Assembly (NCBI GenBank): GCA_009869945.1
Contig: WIXG01000657.1
Span: 1-28,604 of the forward strand
Length of the DNA stretch: 28,604 bases
From: Mesaphorura yosii
Taxonomy: Eukaryota; Arthropoda; Collembola; Poduromorpha; Tullbergiidae
Direction of reading: 5' to 3'
Shown: positions 1 to 10,173 of the stretch, one piece after another
Position numbering within the stretch: position 1 is the first letter of the stretch
How the letters are laid out: the number at the start of each line of letters is the position of its first letter
Position numbers and translations under genes: made by a program
Notes under the pieces: generated by a model
Databases searched by the model: none
What the model was told of the DNA's origin: nothing
What the model saw: only the letters and a program-made list of their open reading frames with translations

Positions 1-1
1 C

Positions 2-169
2 AATGTTTATGCTCATGGTCGCCAGTATAATACATTATCTGAGCTGAGGTCTGCAATCTTAACTGCATGGGAGAACTTATCTTTATCAACTCTAAGGAAT
101 TTAATTGCTAGTATGAAAAACAGAATATTCGAGGTCATTATTAATCGGGGAGCCATGACACACTATTAA
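2..169 (+). mobile_element. Tc1/mariner transposase, C-terminal remnant
   Basis: The frame starting at base 2 is open for 55 residues to a TAA and is cut off by the window edge. It reads like the extreme C-terminus of a Tc1-family DDE transposase: an amphipathic helix with a tryptophan, then a Leu-(x)2-Leu-Ile-x-Ser-Met-x-x-Arg block, and finally Arg-Gly-x-x-x-x-Tyr just before the stop. That order (SM..R, then G...Y at the end) is typical of the family. The catalytic DDE core lies outside the window, so activity cannot be judged. Confidence 0.75.
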
Positions 170-218
170 GCCAGGAAGTTACGGGAACGTTTTTGTGCAT
201 TGAGTGAATTTTTGAAAT

Positions 219-410
219 TGTTCTATCATTATTGAACATTCGCATTTTGATTAAACTCGTCCTGTGTGTGCTATATTTGTCCAAATCGAATCAAACTTGC
301 ACAGTATAGCGGACATAATCTCGGAACATCCTTTGAAAAATTTCAGCCCAATCGGCTGAAACCGAAGGAAGATATTGCGAAAACACTGTATTGTTCTATC
401 ATTACTGAAC
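219..410. repeat. Direct 19-bp repeat in the transposon 3' flank
   Basis: Bases 219-237 and 392-410 are the same 19-mer with one mismatch. A second, looser pair of similar segments lies at about 440-490 and 604-650 (both carry a GAAAAGAGGG-type block followed by TTCTGCGTC). Their position just downstream of the Tc1 transposase stop suggests sub-terminal repeats of that element or a nested relic. No terminal inverted repeat could be closed inside the window. Confidence 0.4.
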
Positions 411-844
411 GCAGTGTAGTCGGTCTCCTGACGCACACGGAAAAGAGGGCACACTGGGCAAAGAGTAAATACTGGAAGGTTCTGCGTCAAAGTTTACGAG
501 CTGGCTCGAATCGGCCGCTGCTCCACAGACCAGCGTTTCGCAATAGGAACGTTGTAACTTGATTGACATATGCCTCATTCTATCTTCCGTAATCCTCCAT
601 GTCCGGTGAAAAGAGGGGACCCGGGCCAAATTCTGTAAGTTTCTGCGTCTATGTTAGTCAATTCAAGTCATCAAGTTGATTAGACGGGGGATTGTCGAAT
701 TGACTATCGACTATGTGTATGTATTAAAAAACATGCCGAGATCCGCAAATTCGCGAAATATGAAATTGAGGATATTTAATTTGTCGAATCATGTCCGACT
801 GATAGGTATACTTTGAATGAGTTAGCTGATTGAACACCATGGAT
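411..844. other. Non-coding flank, no gene seen
   Basis: This is the stretch between the Tc1 relic and the end of the EB-module gene. It contains the second half of a loose internal repeat (about 604-650) and AT-rich DNA towards 840. The short open frames here (under 100 codons, several overlapping on both strands) show no recognisable domain. I see nothing else in it. Confidence 0.5.
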
Positions 845-850
845 TTTATT
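845..850 (-). terminator. Poly(A) signal of the EB-module gene
   Basis: TTTATT on the plus strand is AATAAA on the minus strand, about 31 bases past the stop codon at 881. It is a plausible cleavage/polyadenylation signal for a very short 3' UTR. Confidence 0.5.
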
Positions 851-880
851 TTGACGATGTATAGACAGCCTCAAGATTAA

Positions 881-2122
881 TTAGCGGATGCCCCGCACGC
901 ACCAGTTTCCACCACACGGCTTCGGGCAGCAGATTTTCCCGTCGATGCACCCTGTCAGCTTGCAGTCTTCGTACATGCAGTCGGAAATCTCTTGTTTAGG
1001 GCAGTTTTCTGGGACGTAGCCTCCGCCGCCGCCAAATGTCGGTAGGTGCGAGACGGTTGGAGCTGCGGGAGTGGCTGAAGGGTAGCTGCCCCCGCTCCCA
1101 GCGGCCCAGGATGGGCGTGTCGCCGACTGACGCAAGTTAAAGGAGGGTCCAGAGCCAGACGACGGAGTCGGCGCCGTAAAAGACTGGGGATGGGGCGTGG
1201 TGGTTGTTCGTTCTCGATTCCAGCCCCGGCCAGATTGGCGAGTGGTGGCCGTTGGAGGCGGAGTTGAGCTCCCGTCCCCGCTCCTCCTTCTGTAGTACCT
1301 TCCCCCGAAGTTAGGCACTGCTGGGCTGGGTGTGGTGCTCGTCCCCTGTCGGAGCCGTTGGCGCGGGTCCTCCGTCGTCTGGTACCTCGGCCCCGCGCCG
1401 TACGGGTCGTGCACGGCCACGTCTTCGAAACGCTCGCAAAAGCGGTCCGACCACTCGTCCCAGGCGTTCACGCACGCACAGCGCCCGCGGAGCTTTTCAT
1501 TCGCGACACGGCAGGCCGCCTTCTCCACGCAGTAATCCGCCTCGGAAGGGTCGCATGAGGCGCCCACGACGCCCCGGCATTTCTTCTTGATGAAGTCGTA
1601 CACTTCGAGCTCGTCCGCGCAGTCGCACCGCCCATTCCGGCAGATGAGGCTTGCATCGCACGTCGAGTCCGTACTGGTGGCTGCGCTCCCACCCGCTACT
1701 ACTGCTGCCCCGCTGCATTCCGAGCCGACGCCAAGCGAACACCCGCCGTCGGCGTTTTCGACGTAGTTCGCCCCGCACTCGCAAGCTTCGTAGTAGCCTT
1801 TGTCTGTGCAGATGGCGTTCGGGACGCAGACTCGAGCGCCGCCGCCACCGGCGTCTGAGCCGATGCTGCAGGGCCCGCCGACGAGTGAGCGGCAGGTGGC
1901 CGACTCCTTATCGTAGACTTGGTGCTTGACGGACGGGCACACACACTTGTTGTCAATGCATTCGAAGCGCGGGTCGCAGACAGCAATGATTGGTGTGCAG
2001 AAGGAGCCGTAGTGCGCAGAGCTGATACGAGCCACCGGCAGCGTCGCCCGGTTCCGGCCCTCGTGGGCTTCTACGACTGCGACGAGAAGCAGCAAGACGA
2101 AGGGAACTGGCGTTGTATTCAT
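881..2122 (-). CDS. Secreted EB-module cysteine-rich protein
   Basis: A single open exon of 413 codons from a true ATG at 2122. Residues 1-19 form a signal peptide (a long Leu/Val core ending Val-Glu-Ala). Residues about 42-235 hold successive cysteine modules of the EB type, each with a C-x-C-V/A-C core followed by a hydrophobic/aromatic stretch and another cysteine. Residues about 240-370 are low complexity, rich in Ser, Thr, Pro, Gly and Arg, and look like a mucin-like or disordered linker. The last 40 residues carry a second cysteine cluster (CxDGKxCC type). EB-module proteins are known in nematodes and arthropods as secreted or membrane-tethered proteins of mostly unknown role. No transmembrane helix is seen, so secretion is inferred. 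The gene is divergent from the ethanolamine kinase gene. Confidence 0.8.
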   Translation of the reverse strand: MNTTPVPFVLLLLVAVVEAHEGRNRATLPVARISSAHYGSFCTPIIAVCDPRFECIDNKCVCPSVKHQVYDKESATCRSLVGGPCSIGSDAGGGGARVCVPNAICTDKGYYEACECGANYVENADGGCSLGVGSECSGAAVVAGGSAATSTDSTCDASLICRNGRCDCADELEVYDFIKKKCRGVVGASCDPSEADYCVEKAACRVANEKLRGRCACVNAWDEWSDRFCERFEDVAVHDPYGAGPRYQTTEDPRQRLRQGTSTTPSPAVPNFGGRYYRRRSGDGSSTPPPTATTRQSGRGWNRERTTTTPHPQSFTAPTPSSGSGPSFNLRQSATRPSWAAGSGGSYPSATPAAPTVSHLPTFGGGGGYVPENCPKQEISDCMYEDCKLTGCIDGKICCPKPCGGNWCVRGIR

Positions 2123-2827
2123 TTTGTGATACTGTCAAAGAAATGAGGGAATAATTTGATTGAACAGGCCAGGAGAAATGAGAAATAGCGAAAAGCGACC
2201 AGCAATTGCGCAAAATTCTAAGAAAACTGCATGGACGTAATCAAGTCGCCAATTGCAAATTGCGAATTACGTGATCGGTACAAGAGAGCAGGTCAGAGGT
2301 CATTATCACTTCGCATTGCTGTTTCTCTGAAACCGTTTCCACACCAGCCACAGCTACAAGAGGTCAGTGGGGTCAGCAGCAAAACAAAGTGGTTTTGCTT
2401 TATGAGCCTTAGCAGAGTGATAGCGATGCGAAGTAAGTAACCTTGTAAGTTAATGAGGATGTACCCAATTTCAGTACGATTTGCGATTTGCGAGATTGAG
2501 AGCAGCTGCATCTTTTACATCTCACCTCGAGCTCCCAGGAAGCTCATCTAACAAAGTGTTCTGCCTTCTGCATCTGCACGAATTTCAAATCAAGTTATCG
2601 GCGCATGCATTCCATTCCAAGTAAGTTCCACGTTCCAGCGAGCGGATCAGCGGATCCAGCGTATCAGTTTCCAAAACTCCAAACCGATCCACTGCGCACT
2701 GCAGAACTGCAGCGTATCAGTAGCCAAGCCGACAGGCAGCTGTGATTCCTGTGATAGTGATAGTTTAATACACGTAAAACTTAATTGGCAATTTGATGGT
2801 TTATTGACCAATTATCGTAATTTCGTA
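2123..2827. other. Shared upstream region of two divergent genes
   Basis: About 700 bases lie between the EB-module gene (minus) and the ethanolamine kinase gene (plus), so both promoters should be here. A short perfect inverted repeat lies at 2378-2399 (8-base arms AGCAAAAC/GTTTTGCT around a 6-base loop). GC-richer patches with repeated GCGGATC/GCGTATCAG words occur at 2640-2725. No TATA box stands out and no coding signal was found. Confidence 0.4.
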
Positions 2828-4183
2828 ATGTCGAGAATAAACTCAGTGCCAGCGCCAGTACCAAAGATCGACGTGAGAATCACTGATGACAACCTCCACG
2901 ACTCCGTGCGCCAGATCCTGGCGCAAATTCGACCCGAATGGATTGCTAGCCAAAGCGAAACCGGCGAAGGCGAGGACCGAGCGCTTGAGTCGAAGGCTAG
3001 TCGAGACTCGGGAGTGAATCCTGGATCGAGGAGTCGTTAATTACTCGGTCAAGTTACTAAATTGAGTGATTTACTGATGAATTTCGTTCTCAGGTCCTTA
3101 CTGGCGGTATCACTAATCAAATAATTGGCTTTTTCCTCCGCGACCAACCTAACGACATGGTTATCTTCAAAATTTATGGGTCCGGGACTGATTCGATCAT
3201 TGATAGGGAGAAGGAGATCCAGAGTATGATTGTAAGACGCCTAGCCTTTGCCTTGCTTAATGTAGCATAAGCCTAGGACTAAACAAGCTCATCTCATGTT
3301 CATTTCCTTGACTTTCCAGCTCCTGAGTCGATACCGCCTCGGTGCTCGGCTGTACGCGCTGTTTACAAACGGCATTGCCTATGAATACATTCCTGGCTCC
3401 ACGCTCAATATGAAAAGCTGCCAGCAACCCGACGTTTATGCGCTGGTCGCCGCCAAAATGGGGAGGCTGCATTCCGTACCTCTGCAGGAGGCTCTAGCTC
3501 CAGGTGGTGACTCTTCTAAGCCTAGGCCTTTAATCTGGGATATGATCGACAATTTTACACGCCTTGCCGGCGAGGCGTTTGCACGTGACCGGAGGCTGGA
3601 GGCGAACTTCCTCGCATTTGGGGTGACCCTCGACTGGGCTCGGCGGGACGCAGCTGAGTTAGAGGCGCTTTGCGAGGCGGAACCGATGCCAGTTGTGTTT
3701 ACACACAACGATCTGCTGCTGGGCAACATAATCTACAACGCTGGCGGAGGCGGCGGCGCCGCCGACGCCGACACAGAACAGAAACCGAAAGTGGCCTTCA
3801 TCGATTTCGAGTACAGCGGCCCAAACTACGCGCCGTACGACGTGGCGAACCACTTTAACGAATTTTCGGGGGTTGAGCCGGACGAAATTAATTACGGGAA
3901 CTACCCGAGCCCGGAGACGAGGTCGGAGTGGATCCGAATCTACTTGCAGAACCTGAAACTGGATTCCTCCCAATGCACCTTCGACCAAGTCACATTCGAA
4001 CGGTGGGTGGCGCTCTGCACTCCACTGTCCCACCTGACCTGGATCGTCTGGTGCGTCGTGCAGGCGGCGACCTCGAAGCTGGACTTCGACTACGTGCAGT
4101 ACGCCCGCGCGCGGTTTCCGCAGCACGTGAAGGACATGGCGGCTGTTCGGGAGCTTTTCCAGCCAAGTGCGAGTGCTAAGTAG
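2828..4183 (+). CDS. eas: Ethanolamine kinase
   Basis: Three exons: 2828-3013, 3094-3231 and 3320-4183, all joined in phase 0 at GT-AG sites, give 395 aa. Ethanolamine kinase phosphorylates ethanolamine with ATP, the first step of the CDP-ethanolamine (Kennedy) route to phosphatidylethanolamine, in the cytosol. Exon 2 carries the nucleotide loop (TGGITNQ) and the IYGSGTD strand. Exon 3 carries NGIAYEYIPG, the Brenner-type catalytic motif HNDLLLGN and the FIDFEYSG metal-binding motif, followed by YDVANHF. These favour the ethanolamine/choline kinase family, and the overall pattern resembles ETNK/easily shocked more than choline kinase. A glycine/alanine-rich insert lies between the two catalytic motifs. 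The first donor (GTGAAT) is weak but gives a clean join. An in-frame ATG at 2804 would add eight residues. The assignment is firm; the exact start is less so. Confidence 0.9.
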
Positions 4184-4333
4184 CAGCAGCCGTGACCCTG
4201 CCTTTTGCAGGACTCTCAACTTTGGCTATTGGCGTAATTCCAGTTCGTTCAAAGTTTTGTTGGATCATTATTTTCACTATTTTGTGTTAGCGGTCTAATT
4301 TTGTTGGTGTCAGCCAATATTTTGGTATTCTGC

Positions 4334-4339
4334 AATAAA
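4334..4339 (+). terminator. Poly(A) signal of the ethanolamine kinase gene
   Basis: AATAAA lies 151 bases past the stop codon, in the expected place for the 3' end of this gene. Confidence 0.55.
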
Positions 4340-5089
4340 ATCTGAAAATCTTGTTTTGTCCCATCCATTCTTCTGCGTGCATGCTTACTCGCTCGTTCAC
4401 CGCAGGCAGTTTCCTTGAATTTTCATTTTTGAGCGTGAACAAAAGCCAATGATTATAAAGCATCTGACGCAGCTTACTTCTTTCTTGCTTGGGAATTTAG
4501 ACGATAGACAATAATAATTTATAATAAATTATTAACATTTGAATACACTGCAAATTGACTCCTAAGCTGAAGCTCCTCCAATACCTGTTTCGACCATTCC
4601 ACATGAACTGCCGGAAAAGGAAAATGATGGTTTTCAAGATTATGGCAAATCTCAGGCAAAGAAAGAGGATGGCTCATCGATTACCATGGCACTTGGCAGG
4701 GTGCAGTGGCCAAGGTCAAGTGAGTCACCAACCGGTGGCCATAACTATTGGTTAATTTCATGAAAAATGCATAAGGTTTTGCCGTATTCTGCTCATATTT
4801 GCCAAAAAACTGTACGTCCGTGTCCTAGGCATTATCATTTATTCATAAATTTTCATGGTAAGGCTTAATCTTGTATTATTAAATTCCGGTATTCATTCGA
4901 TACTCTGCTTTAAATTTTTTAATTTCATAACCAGGCGAGCAGGTTCTACATATTTTTATCATTCATGCCTGACGCCTTCAAAATTTTCCACAGGAAAATT
5001 TCCATAATCCACTGCTTATTAGCTGCTTACTATCGTCCACTGTGTCAACATTGAAATTTAACATCGTGTCATCGTGGCAAGTTGTGAAA
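4340..5089. other. AT-rich spacer, no gene seen
   Basis: This spacer between the kinase and the gustatory-receptor-like gene is strongly AT-rich. The one open frame of note (66 codons from 4555) starts at a non-ATG codon and has no domain. The promoter of the downstream receptor should lie here, but no motif is convincing. Confidence 0.4.
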
Positions 5090-6616
5090 ATGGACAAGGC
5101 AATGGGCCTCGTTCGTGGCGCCATAAACATTGGATACATCCTCCGCCTTTTTCCATTTAACGAACCAGATGGTGAATCTGGTCTCCTTGTATTTGGTCAA
5201 CGTTCCCATATGATTCAATGGAGAATTTGGTTCGGTGCTCAGCTGCTGGCTCAACTGACACTTGTACTCGTCTCTATTTGGTTTGATTTAACTGCTTCTC
5301 AAGTCACGATAATTGAATCGGTCATGTTTTATACGTACTTGTCTGCCATTTGTTTTTCTATACCACTGCAACTTTGTCTTTACGTTTTTCCACAAAAAAT
5401 TCGTGCATTTCATAATTCATTTCATATTCTGGACCCTAAACTGCGTACGCTGCATCACCTGGACGACAAGAATTATGGTAAAATGGTGGCTCTACTTCTG
5501 ACATGGATACGTTGGACCCTGATAGCATCTGTGGTCATGATTTTCCCCCTGTTCACCGTAGAAGTTGAATACGGGGTCCATGCTCTACGTGTGGTTAGCA
5601 CGGGTTATATTGGAGTTTCCATGATCATCGGTGGGGCCTTCTCTTATATGACATTTGTGAGTATGCTCATCAGTTTTTATTATTTGGCCGTGGCACTCAT
5701 TTATTGCAACTCATTTTCTACTTGTCTTCATTTGAGCACGTAAGTATTCAAGTATTTTAGTCGCGGAAGGATCTTAAGCTCTCATGTAGGAACCTTGAAT
5801 AATTTTGTGTGGTTGCTCTTTCGGGTTGGATTTAATCAAAGGGGGCCCACGGAAAATTTTTAACTCGCAGAAAAATTCAGAATCTTATTTGTGGCTAAAT
5901 CTTGCAAAAAACGGGTTTTGTGGGGCAGGGGCAATGTGATACTTTAAATTATTTTTTCGTAAAAAAGGCCCTGAATTATTGCAAGCTTCAAATTTCTCCC
6001 AGCGCGCGACTTTTGGACGTTTCAAGCAAAAATTTCAGGTCCCACGCTGCATTTAGAAATTTTCTGGGGAGTGGAAATTTTCCATCCATCGATGGCCTCC
6101 TTTCAATGCATCCAACCACTTTCGCTTTTCAGGTACGAATTCAATTCGACCGCCACCAACAATCGGAAAGAGACTCTAATCAATTTCTATTTCGCACATT
6201 CAATTCTACATTTCACAATGATGCAAGACTTGCACATGCTCATTTTTATTGGTATCACCCTCGCCGCATTTGTAATGGTCACTTCTCTGTTCGTTCTCAT
6301 ACAATTCGGCCAGTTTCTAGGGTTGCTGGAAGCGACATGTGCTGTGATGGCATTTGCAGTCACATTCTCGGGTATGGCAGCCATCTGCAGATACGCGTCA
6401 TGGCTTACAGAGTTGTCTACACAATTCTCGGCTTCATACCTGCAGCATGAAATGGGGATGTCAAAAGTGAGAAGGCTACGATACAAATCATGTCGAACAT
6501 TGTGGATTCCAATTGGTCCGTTCTTTGTATTGAGTAAATTAACGTTTTCTATGACGATAAAGGAAGTTGTTGCTGAAGCTGTTATATCACTTGTACTTAC
6601 TTTCAGATCATACTAG
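5090..6616 (+). CDS. Gustatory-receptor-like seven-helix protein
   Basis: Two exons, 5090-5739 and 6133-6616, join in phase 2 across a 393-base intron with a strong GTAAGT donor and TTTTCAG acceptor, giving 377 aa. The start is the first ATG; the open frame continues upstream only from a GTG. Hydrophobic segments lie at about residues 49-67, 72-99, 132-154, 172-205 (probably two helices), 251-275, 279-301 and near the C-terminus. The length, the intracellular basic loops and the C-terminal pattern Ser-Cys-(Arg/Gln)-(Thr/Ser) followed by about 38 residues match the other receptor in this window at 22716-23909, so the two are probably paralogues. Arthropod gustatory receptors are ligand-gated cation channels with inverted seven-helix topology. 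Ligand and cell type cannot be inferred. Confidence 0.7.
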
Positions 6617-6708
6617 ATACAACTTGTATCTAGTTGTACTTGCCTCTATTTGTATATGAAGTTCCATATGTAAAATATATATAAGTGTAAATACTTTGAA
6701 GTGTTATC

Positions 6709-6714
6709 AATAAA
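6709..6714 (+). terminator. Poly(A) signal of the first receptor gene
   Basis: AATAAA lies 93 bases past the stop codon of the receptor gene, in an AT-rich tail. Confidence 0.5.
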
Positions 6715-7076
6715 ACTGATGCCCGTACAATACCAGTACATGTGTGGTCGAGTTCGTTGTCACAGGAACTGCTCTTCAGGGTTGCGAAGGCTGAACCGCT
6801 GAACATGTGTCTGATGTATGAATATAAATGTAAAAACACTCGAAATTGAAAACCATGTCAACTACAGTTCTAGGAGCCATGGTCATGAGTCGTATGACTA
6901 TTTTTGTGCAAATCAAGTGCATAGGCAGCAAAGGTTCGTTATGTTCAGAGTTTTGCTATCATTCGTCATTGTCACTTGCGTAATTTGCCTGCTGAGTTAT
7001 TTGCTTTTTAACTAATAGGAAGAAAGCCAAATGCCTGCTGCGGCCACTAATCAACCTCTGGATTTCCGAGCTCAGA
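6715..7076 (+). other. Spacer before the bHLH-PAS gene
   Basis: This stretch contains a hydrophobic open frame (65 codons ending at 7015) with no recognisable domain. The bHLH-PAS frame stays open upstream of its first ATG at 7077, back to a possible splice acceptor (AATAG at 7014-7018) followed by a short basic stretch. A further 5' exon of the bHLH-PAS gene may therefore lie here, but none could be defined. Confidence 0.3.
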
Positions 7077-8441
7077 ATGAGACCAAAGGATGAGGCTAGG
7101 GCTGAGTTGAGCGTTTGGAGGGGCAGGAGCCCCCAAGCATTAAGACTGCGCCAAAGGCGACGGACTGAATCCATCCTCATTGACCAGCTTCGGAAATTGC
7201 TGCCACTCCCAGACCAAGCCCTGAACCTGGAACTTGAAGGTTGCCATGGCAATGGCACCCTTGAAAATAATGGACAGCTACGTTACCAAGGCAGACCACC
7301 AGACAAAGCATCGACCCTTCGTCTGGTCATAAACTACATCCGAATGAAAAGGGCACTCGCTTGGCAACCATCAGATAGTACTTTGTCGGGTTTGCTGAAC
7401 CTGAGCGTGCGTGCGTGATTTGCAAGAAACTTTGGAAGCCGGCGCTGGTGCTCACGTTCTCATGGCAACAGCGCCAGAGGGCATAATAACTTATACCGTG
7501 GCCCCTGCCACCGTGTTCCTTCGAGTTTTGAGCACAAGCATTTATGAATGGTGTCACCCTAATGACCATGACATTCTTCAAAGGGTTCTGACACCAGACA
7601 CCAAGAGGCTTACCCTGAAAACCTGACAATGTGGTCCTGAACTCGTAAGATTCAAGCAAAGTTTACTTGTGGACACTGGTCCGACTTTAGTTGACCCGTT
7701 CTACGATGTCTTTGTACTTCGTTGGAAACTTTTTGTCCAGAGACTTGCGAAATCCCCAAGCGCAAGTCTCTTTGTGAGTCTCTTGGAACTAACCCCGACG
7801 CCGTACCCGACGCACAATAACATTCCTCTCCTGACATTGAGTCGGCAATACGTCGTGGCCTCTTTCTCCTCACCTGACCTCAAATACGCCACGTTCTCTT
7901 TCCTGCATCGTGCACTCTCCCCTTTTACAGTGTTTTCCCTGCGGGAAGTTCATGGGGCCTCGTGTTTTCAAATGATTCACCCTTCCGACGTGCCCCGGCT
8001 TTCCCACCAGGCTCGAATACGTACGTGGGCATGAGTTTTCCTGTTACCAGGGACCGTTTAATAGGGTTTAATAGGGATTTGAGGGTCTGACGCAAATTTT
8101 TGGTTGCAATCGCTGCCGAAGGTCAAGGTCTTGGTGAATTTCGATGGTTCCGGAAAGAAGGTGGCTACCTTCGAGTTTATTCCCAATTGACAACGGTGGG
8201 TGCCACGGGAAGGCTAACGACACGAGACCCGTACGTCATTGTGGACCGACACTTTCTGATTGAGGTCTATGAGGGGACGCACATCGAATCTGTGGCAAAA
8301 GTCACTTGTAGCAGCAATGGCAACGGCCAGGTCCAAGATTTAGTGCCAGATGATAAATTGGACATCTTCGACGGGCACGACTCCGAATTACCGACCGACG
8401 CCGAGGGTTCCCATGGCAACAATAATGGCATCGAGAGGTGA
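7077..8441 (+). CDS. Divergent bHLH-PAS protein (HIF/Sim/Trh class)
   Basis: Proposed exons are 7077-7377, 7427-7584, 7657-8020 and 8122-8441. The introns (49, 72 and 101 bases) are GT-AG and keep frame, giving 380 aa. Exon 1 has a basic/helix-1 segment (RLRQRRRTES...LRKLLPLPDQ) and helix 2 (DKASTLRLVINYIRMKRAL), the pattern of HIF-alpha, Single-minded and Trachealess rather than Clock or NPAS4. Exon 2 matches the start of PAS-A, with an aromatic-rich HPNDHD end. Exon 3 covers the PAS-A end (VFVLRWKL), the linker TPTPYP and PAS-B. Exon 4 has the PAC-like FRWFRKEGGYLRVYSQ. The loop between the bHLH helices is enlarged by about 25 residues, the back half of PAS-A is short, and no long transactivation tail follows. 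Two donors (GTACTT, GTTCTG) are weak, so a decayed copy is a real alternative. A partner such as ARNT/tango would be expected for DNA binding if it is functional. Confidence 0.55.
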
Positions 8442-8565
8442 GAGCACGGGAAAAGGTTAAAATTTGAGGTTTTTTAAGTCAACAATTAAAGAATTAAAGC
8501 ATTTTTGAGAATTTTAAAGGATTGTAGAATTTAAAGCATTTGTACCACGGCGAACGCGGCAAATT

Positions 8566-9600
8566 TCATGGCGTCGGATTCCAACCAGACAAAATATTTG
8601 AATTTGTGTACATTCCCGCCTCAGCTGCAGTCAATTGCCTGCTCCATGGCACTCGTTGGTTTAAAGGCACACCCGTCGTCTGGTATTCTGCATAATACGC
8701 AGTTCTTTCATTGGTCGGATCATTCCAGTTGTGCCACCCTAGCGGATTTATATGAGACTGCATGGCCGTGTTCAAGAATACTGTCCTTGCATATGGTCTC
8801 CATGGACGACCGAGGTACACAGACGTGGCCTCAGGCGTCGCCGTAAGGCGGCAGGACCAGAAAACGTATCCGTACGCCGTACCTTCTGGTGTTGAGGCAG
8901 CCGTAATGAAAGAATTATGCTTGCTCCGAATTTCACAACCCTCAAAAAGTGCGGTGGCCGCCCCAAAAATGAAATCTGTCGTCCCTTGAATGAAACAGTT
9001 GCTATAGTATTGGCGAGACAGCCGACCACCTTCAGTAGTCGCGTACAAAGTGTCTTGATTCCCAATAAAATTGCAATTCTTGAACCGCAGCCTGTCTCCA
9101 GTCGGCATCGCAGCCACGGCTTGTGAAATTGTGCCAGCAGAATTCTCAAATGTTACAGAATTCGCATAGAAATCAGATCCTTGGATTTTTACGGAGTATG
9201 AAGTCGATGTACCGATTTCCCCACCTCCTGGAATCGGTTTTCCTGCATAGTCATCGTATGTAAGGATGACACGGTCTTTGTTCTCTCCAATGAAATGGAT
9301 GTTGGTCTTGGATGCTGAGAGGAGGATTTTCTCTTTGTAGGTGCCGGCGCGGATGTAGATTCTGACGGGGGTCGGGGAATTGTCGACGGTTGAATCCACG
9401 GCTGCCTGTACGGTTGAGAAGTGTCCGGAACCATCTTTTGCTACGATGATATCACCAGGCTGTTGGGCTAAGGCAAGGGGTCAAAATTTGTGTGGGTATA
9501 AATTTTTCCCTCTAAAGACGGACCAACATTTCAAGTAATTACCTTGCAAAATGCAGGCCCAACCCAGAATCAAAAACAAAGCACCCGAGACAAATTTCAT
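8566..9600 (-). CDS. Secreted pectinesterase (carbohydrate esterase family 8)
   Basis: Exon 1 (9543-9600) encodes a signal peptide. A 75-base GT-AG intron follows, and exon 2 (8566-9467) joins in phase 1, giving 319 aa. The enzyme removes methyl esters from pectin, opening it to lyases and polygalacturonases. Visible family motifs are RIYIRAGTYKEKI near residue 55, QAVA (Gln135), NQDTL (Gln157, Asp158), GTTDFIFG (Asp184) and YLGRPW (Arg240). These supply the two catalytic aspartates, the oxyanion-hole glutamines and the binding arginine, so the active site looks intact. The length and the KDGSGHFSTVQAAV opening resemble bacterial (Bacteroidetes-like) enzymes more than plant ones, and there is no PMEI pro-region. 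Animals generally lack the family, so acquisition by horizontal transfer is inferred. The gene is convergent with the bHLH-PAS gene. Confidence 0.93.
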
Positions 9601-10130
9601 TTTTTTTCGTTCGAAACTCAGCAAATGGTATGAAATATTTGCAATGATGTGCAATGGGTTTTATTCCTGATTATTAGCTACAACGTTTTTGACATTGTCA
9701 AGGACTTGCTACTTGCAGCAGCTGGTCAATCAATTGCTGCATTGCATGAGTTCATGAGTGAAGTTCAGGTTTACGTGAACCGGACAACACCTGCCTGCCG
9801 TATATCATGTACCGTTGACAATTCCACCTGGTAACGTGATGACATGGCAACACTTTGGTCTTCATAGTTGACATAACATTATGAGTGTTCATTGAGTGTC
9901 AGTCACATTTGACAACGCCTGAAATTGGAATTTACTGATTTCAACCCCAATTCTTTCATGAAAATCAGGCAAAAATTCAACCTGCACAATAAATACACTT
10001 TCGCCGTGGAACAAAGAAATTTTTGAGGTCAATGTTTCTGCTTGCAATGAAGTATTGGACTTCTATTTTTTACCATGGAAGAAGGATGATGATCAGAAAA
10101 GATAAAATGGTTACAGAAATTTTAAGCGAT
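9601..10130. other. Upstream of pectinesterase, no gene seen
   Basis: This is the promoter side of the pectinesterase gene and the left flank of the inserted transposon. One 61-codon open frame (9649-9834) has no domain. A TTTCATGAAAA word near 9956 resembles the palindromes inside the adjacent element, but a single copy is not evidence of anything. Under the insertion model, bases about 10122-10135 hold the displaced original last codons and stop of the LPMO gene. Confidence 0.4.
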
Positions 10131-10137
10131 TTTGAAG

Positions 10138-10173
10138 CCAGGCGTACACGGTGACGGTTTTATTGCATGAAAG
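10138..10173 (+). repeat. Left terminal inverted repeat
   Basis: A 36-base arm beginning CCAGGCGTACACGGTGACGG. It differs from the complement of the right arm at four positions. Confidence 0.8.

Noticed and set aside
3659..4219. A 186-codon minus-strand open frame
   Set aside because: It mirrors the GC-rich third exon of ethanolamine kinase and has no domain of its own.
9543..9600. Treating the pectinesterase as starting at the GTG at 9399
   Set aside because: The frame is open further upstream through the conserved KDGSGHFSTVQ start of the domain, and a signal-peptide exon with an ATG at 9600 joins it in phase.
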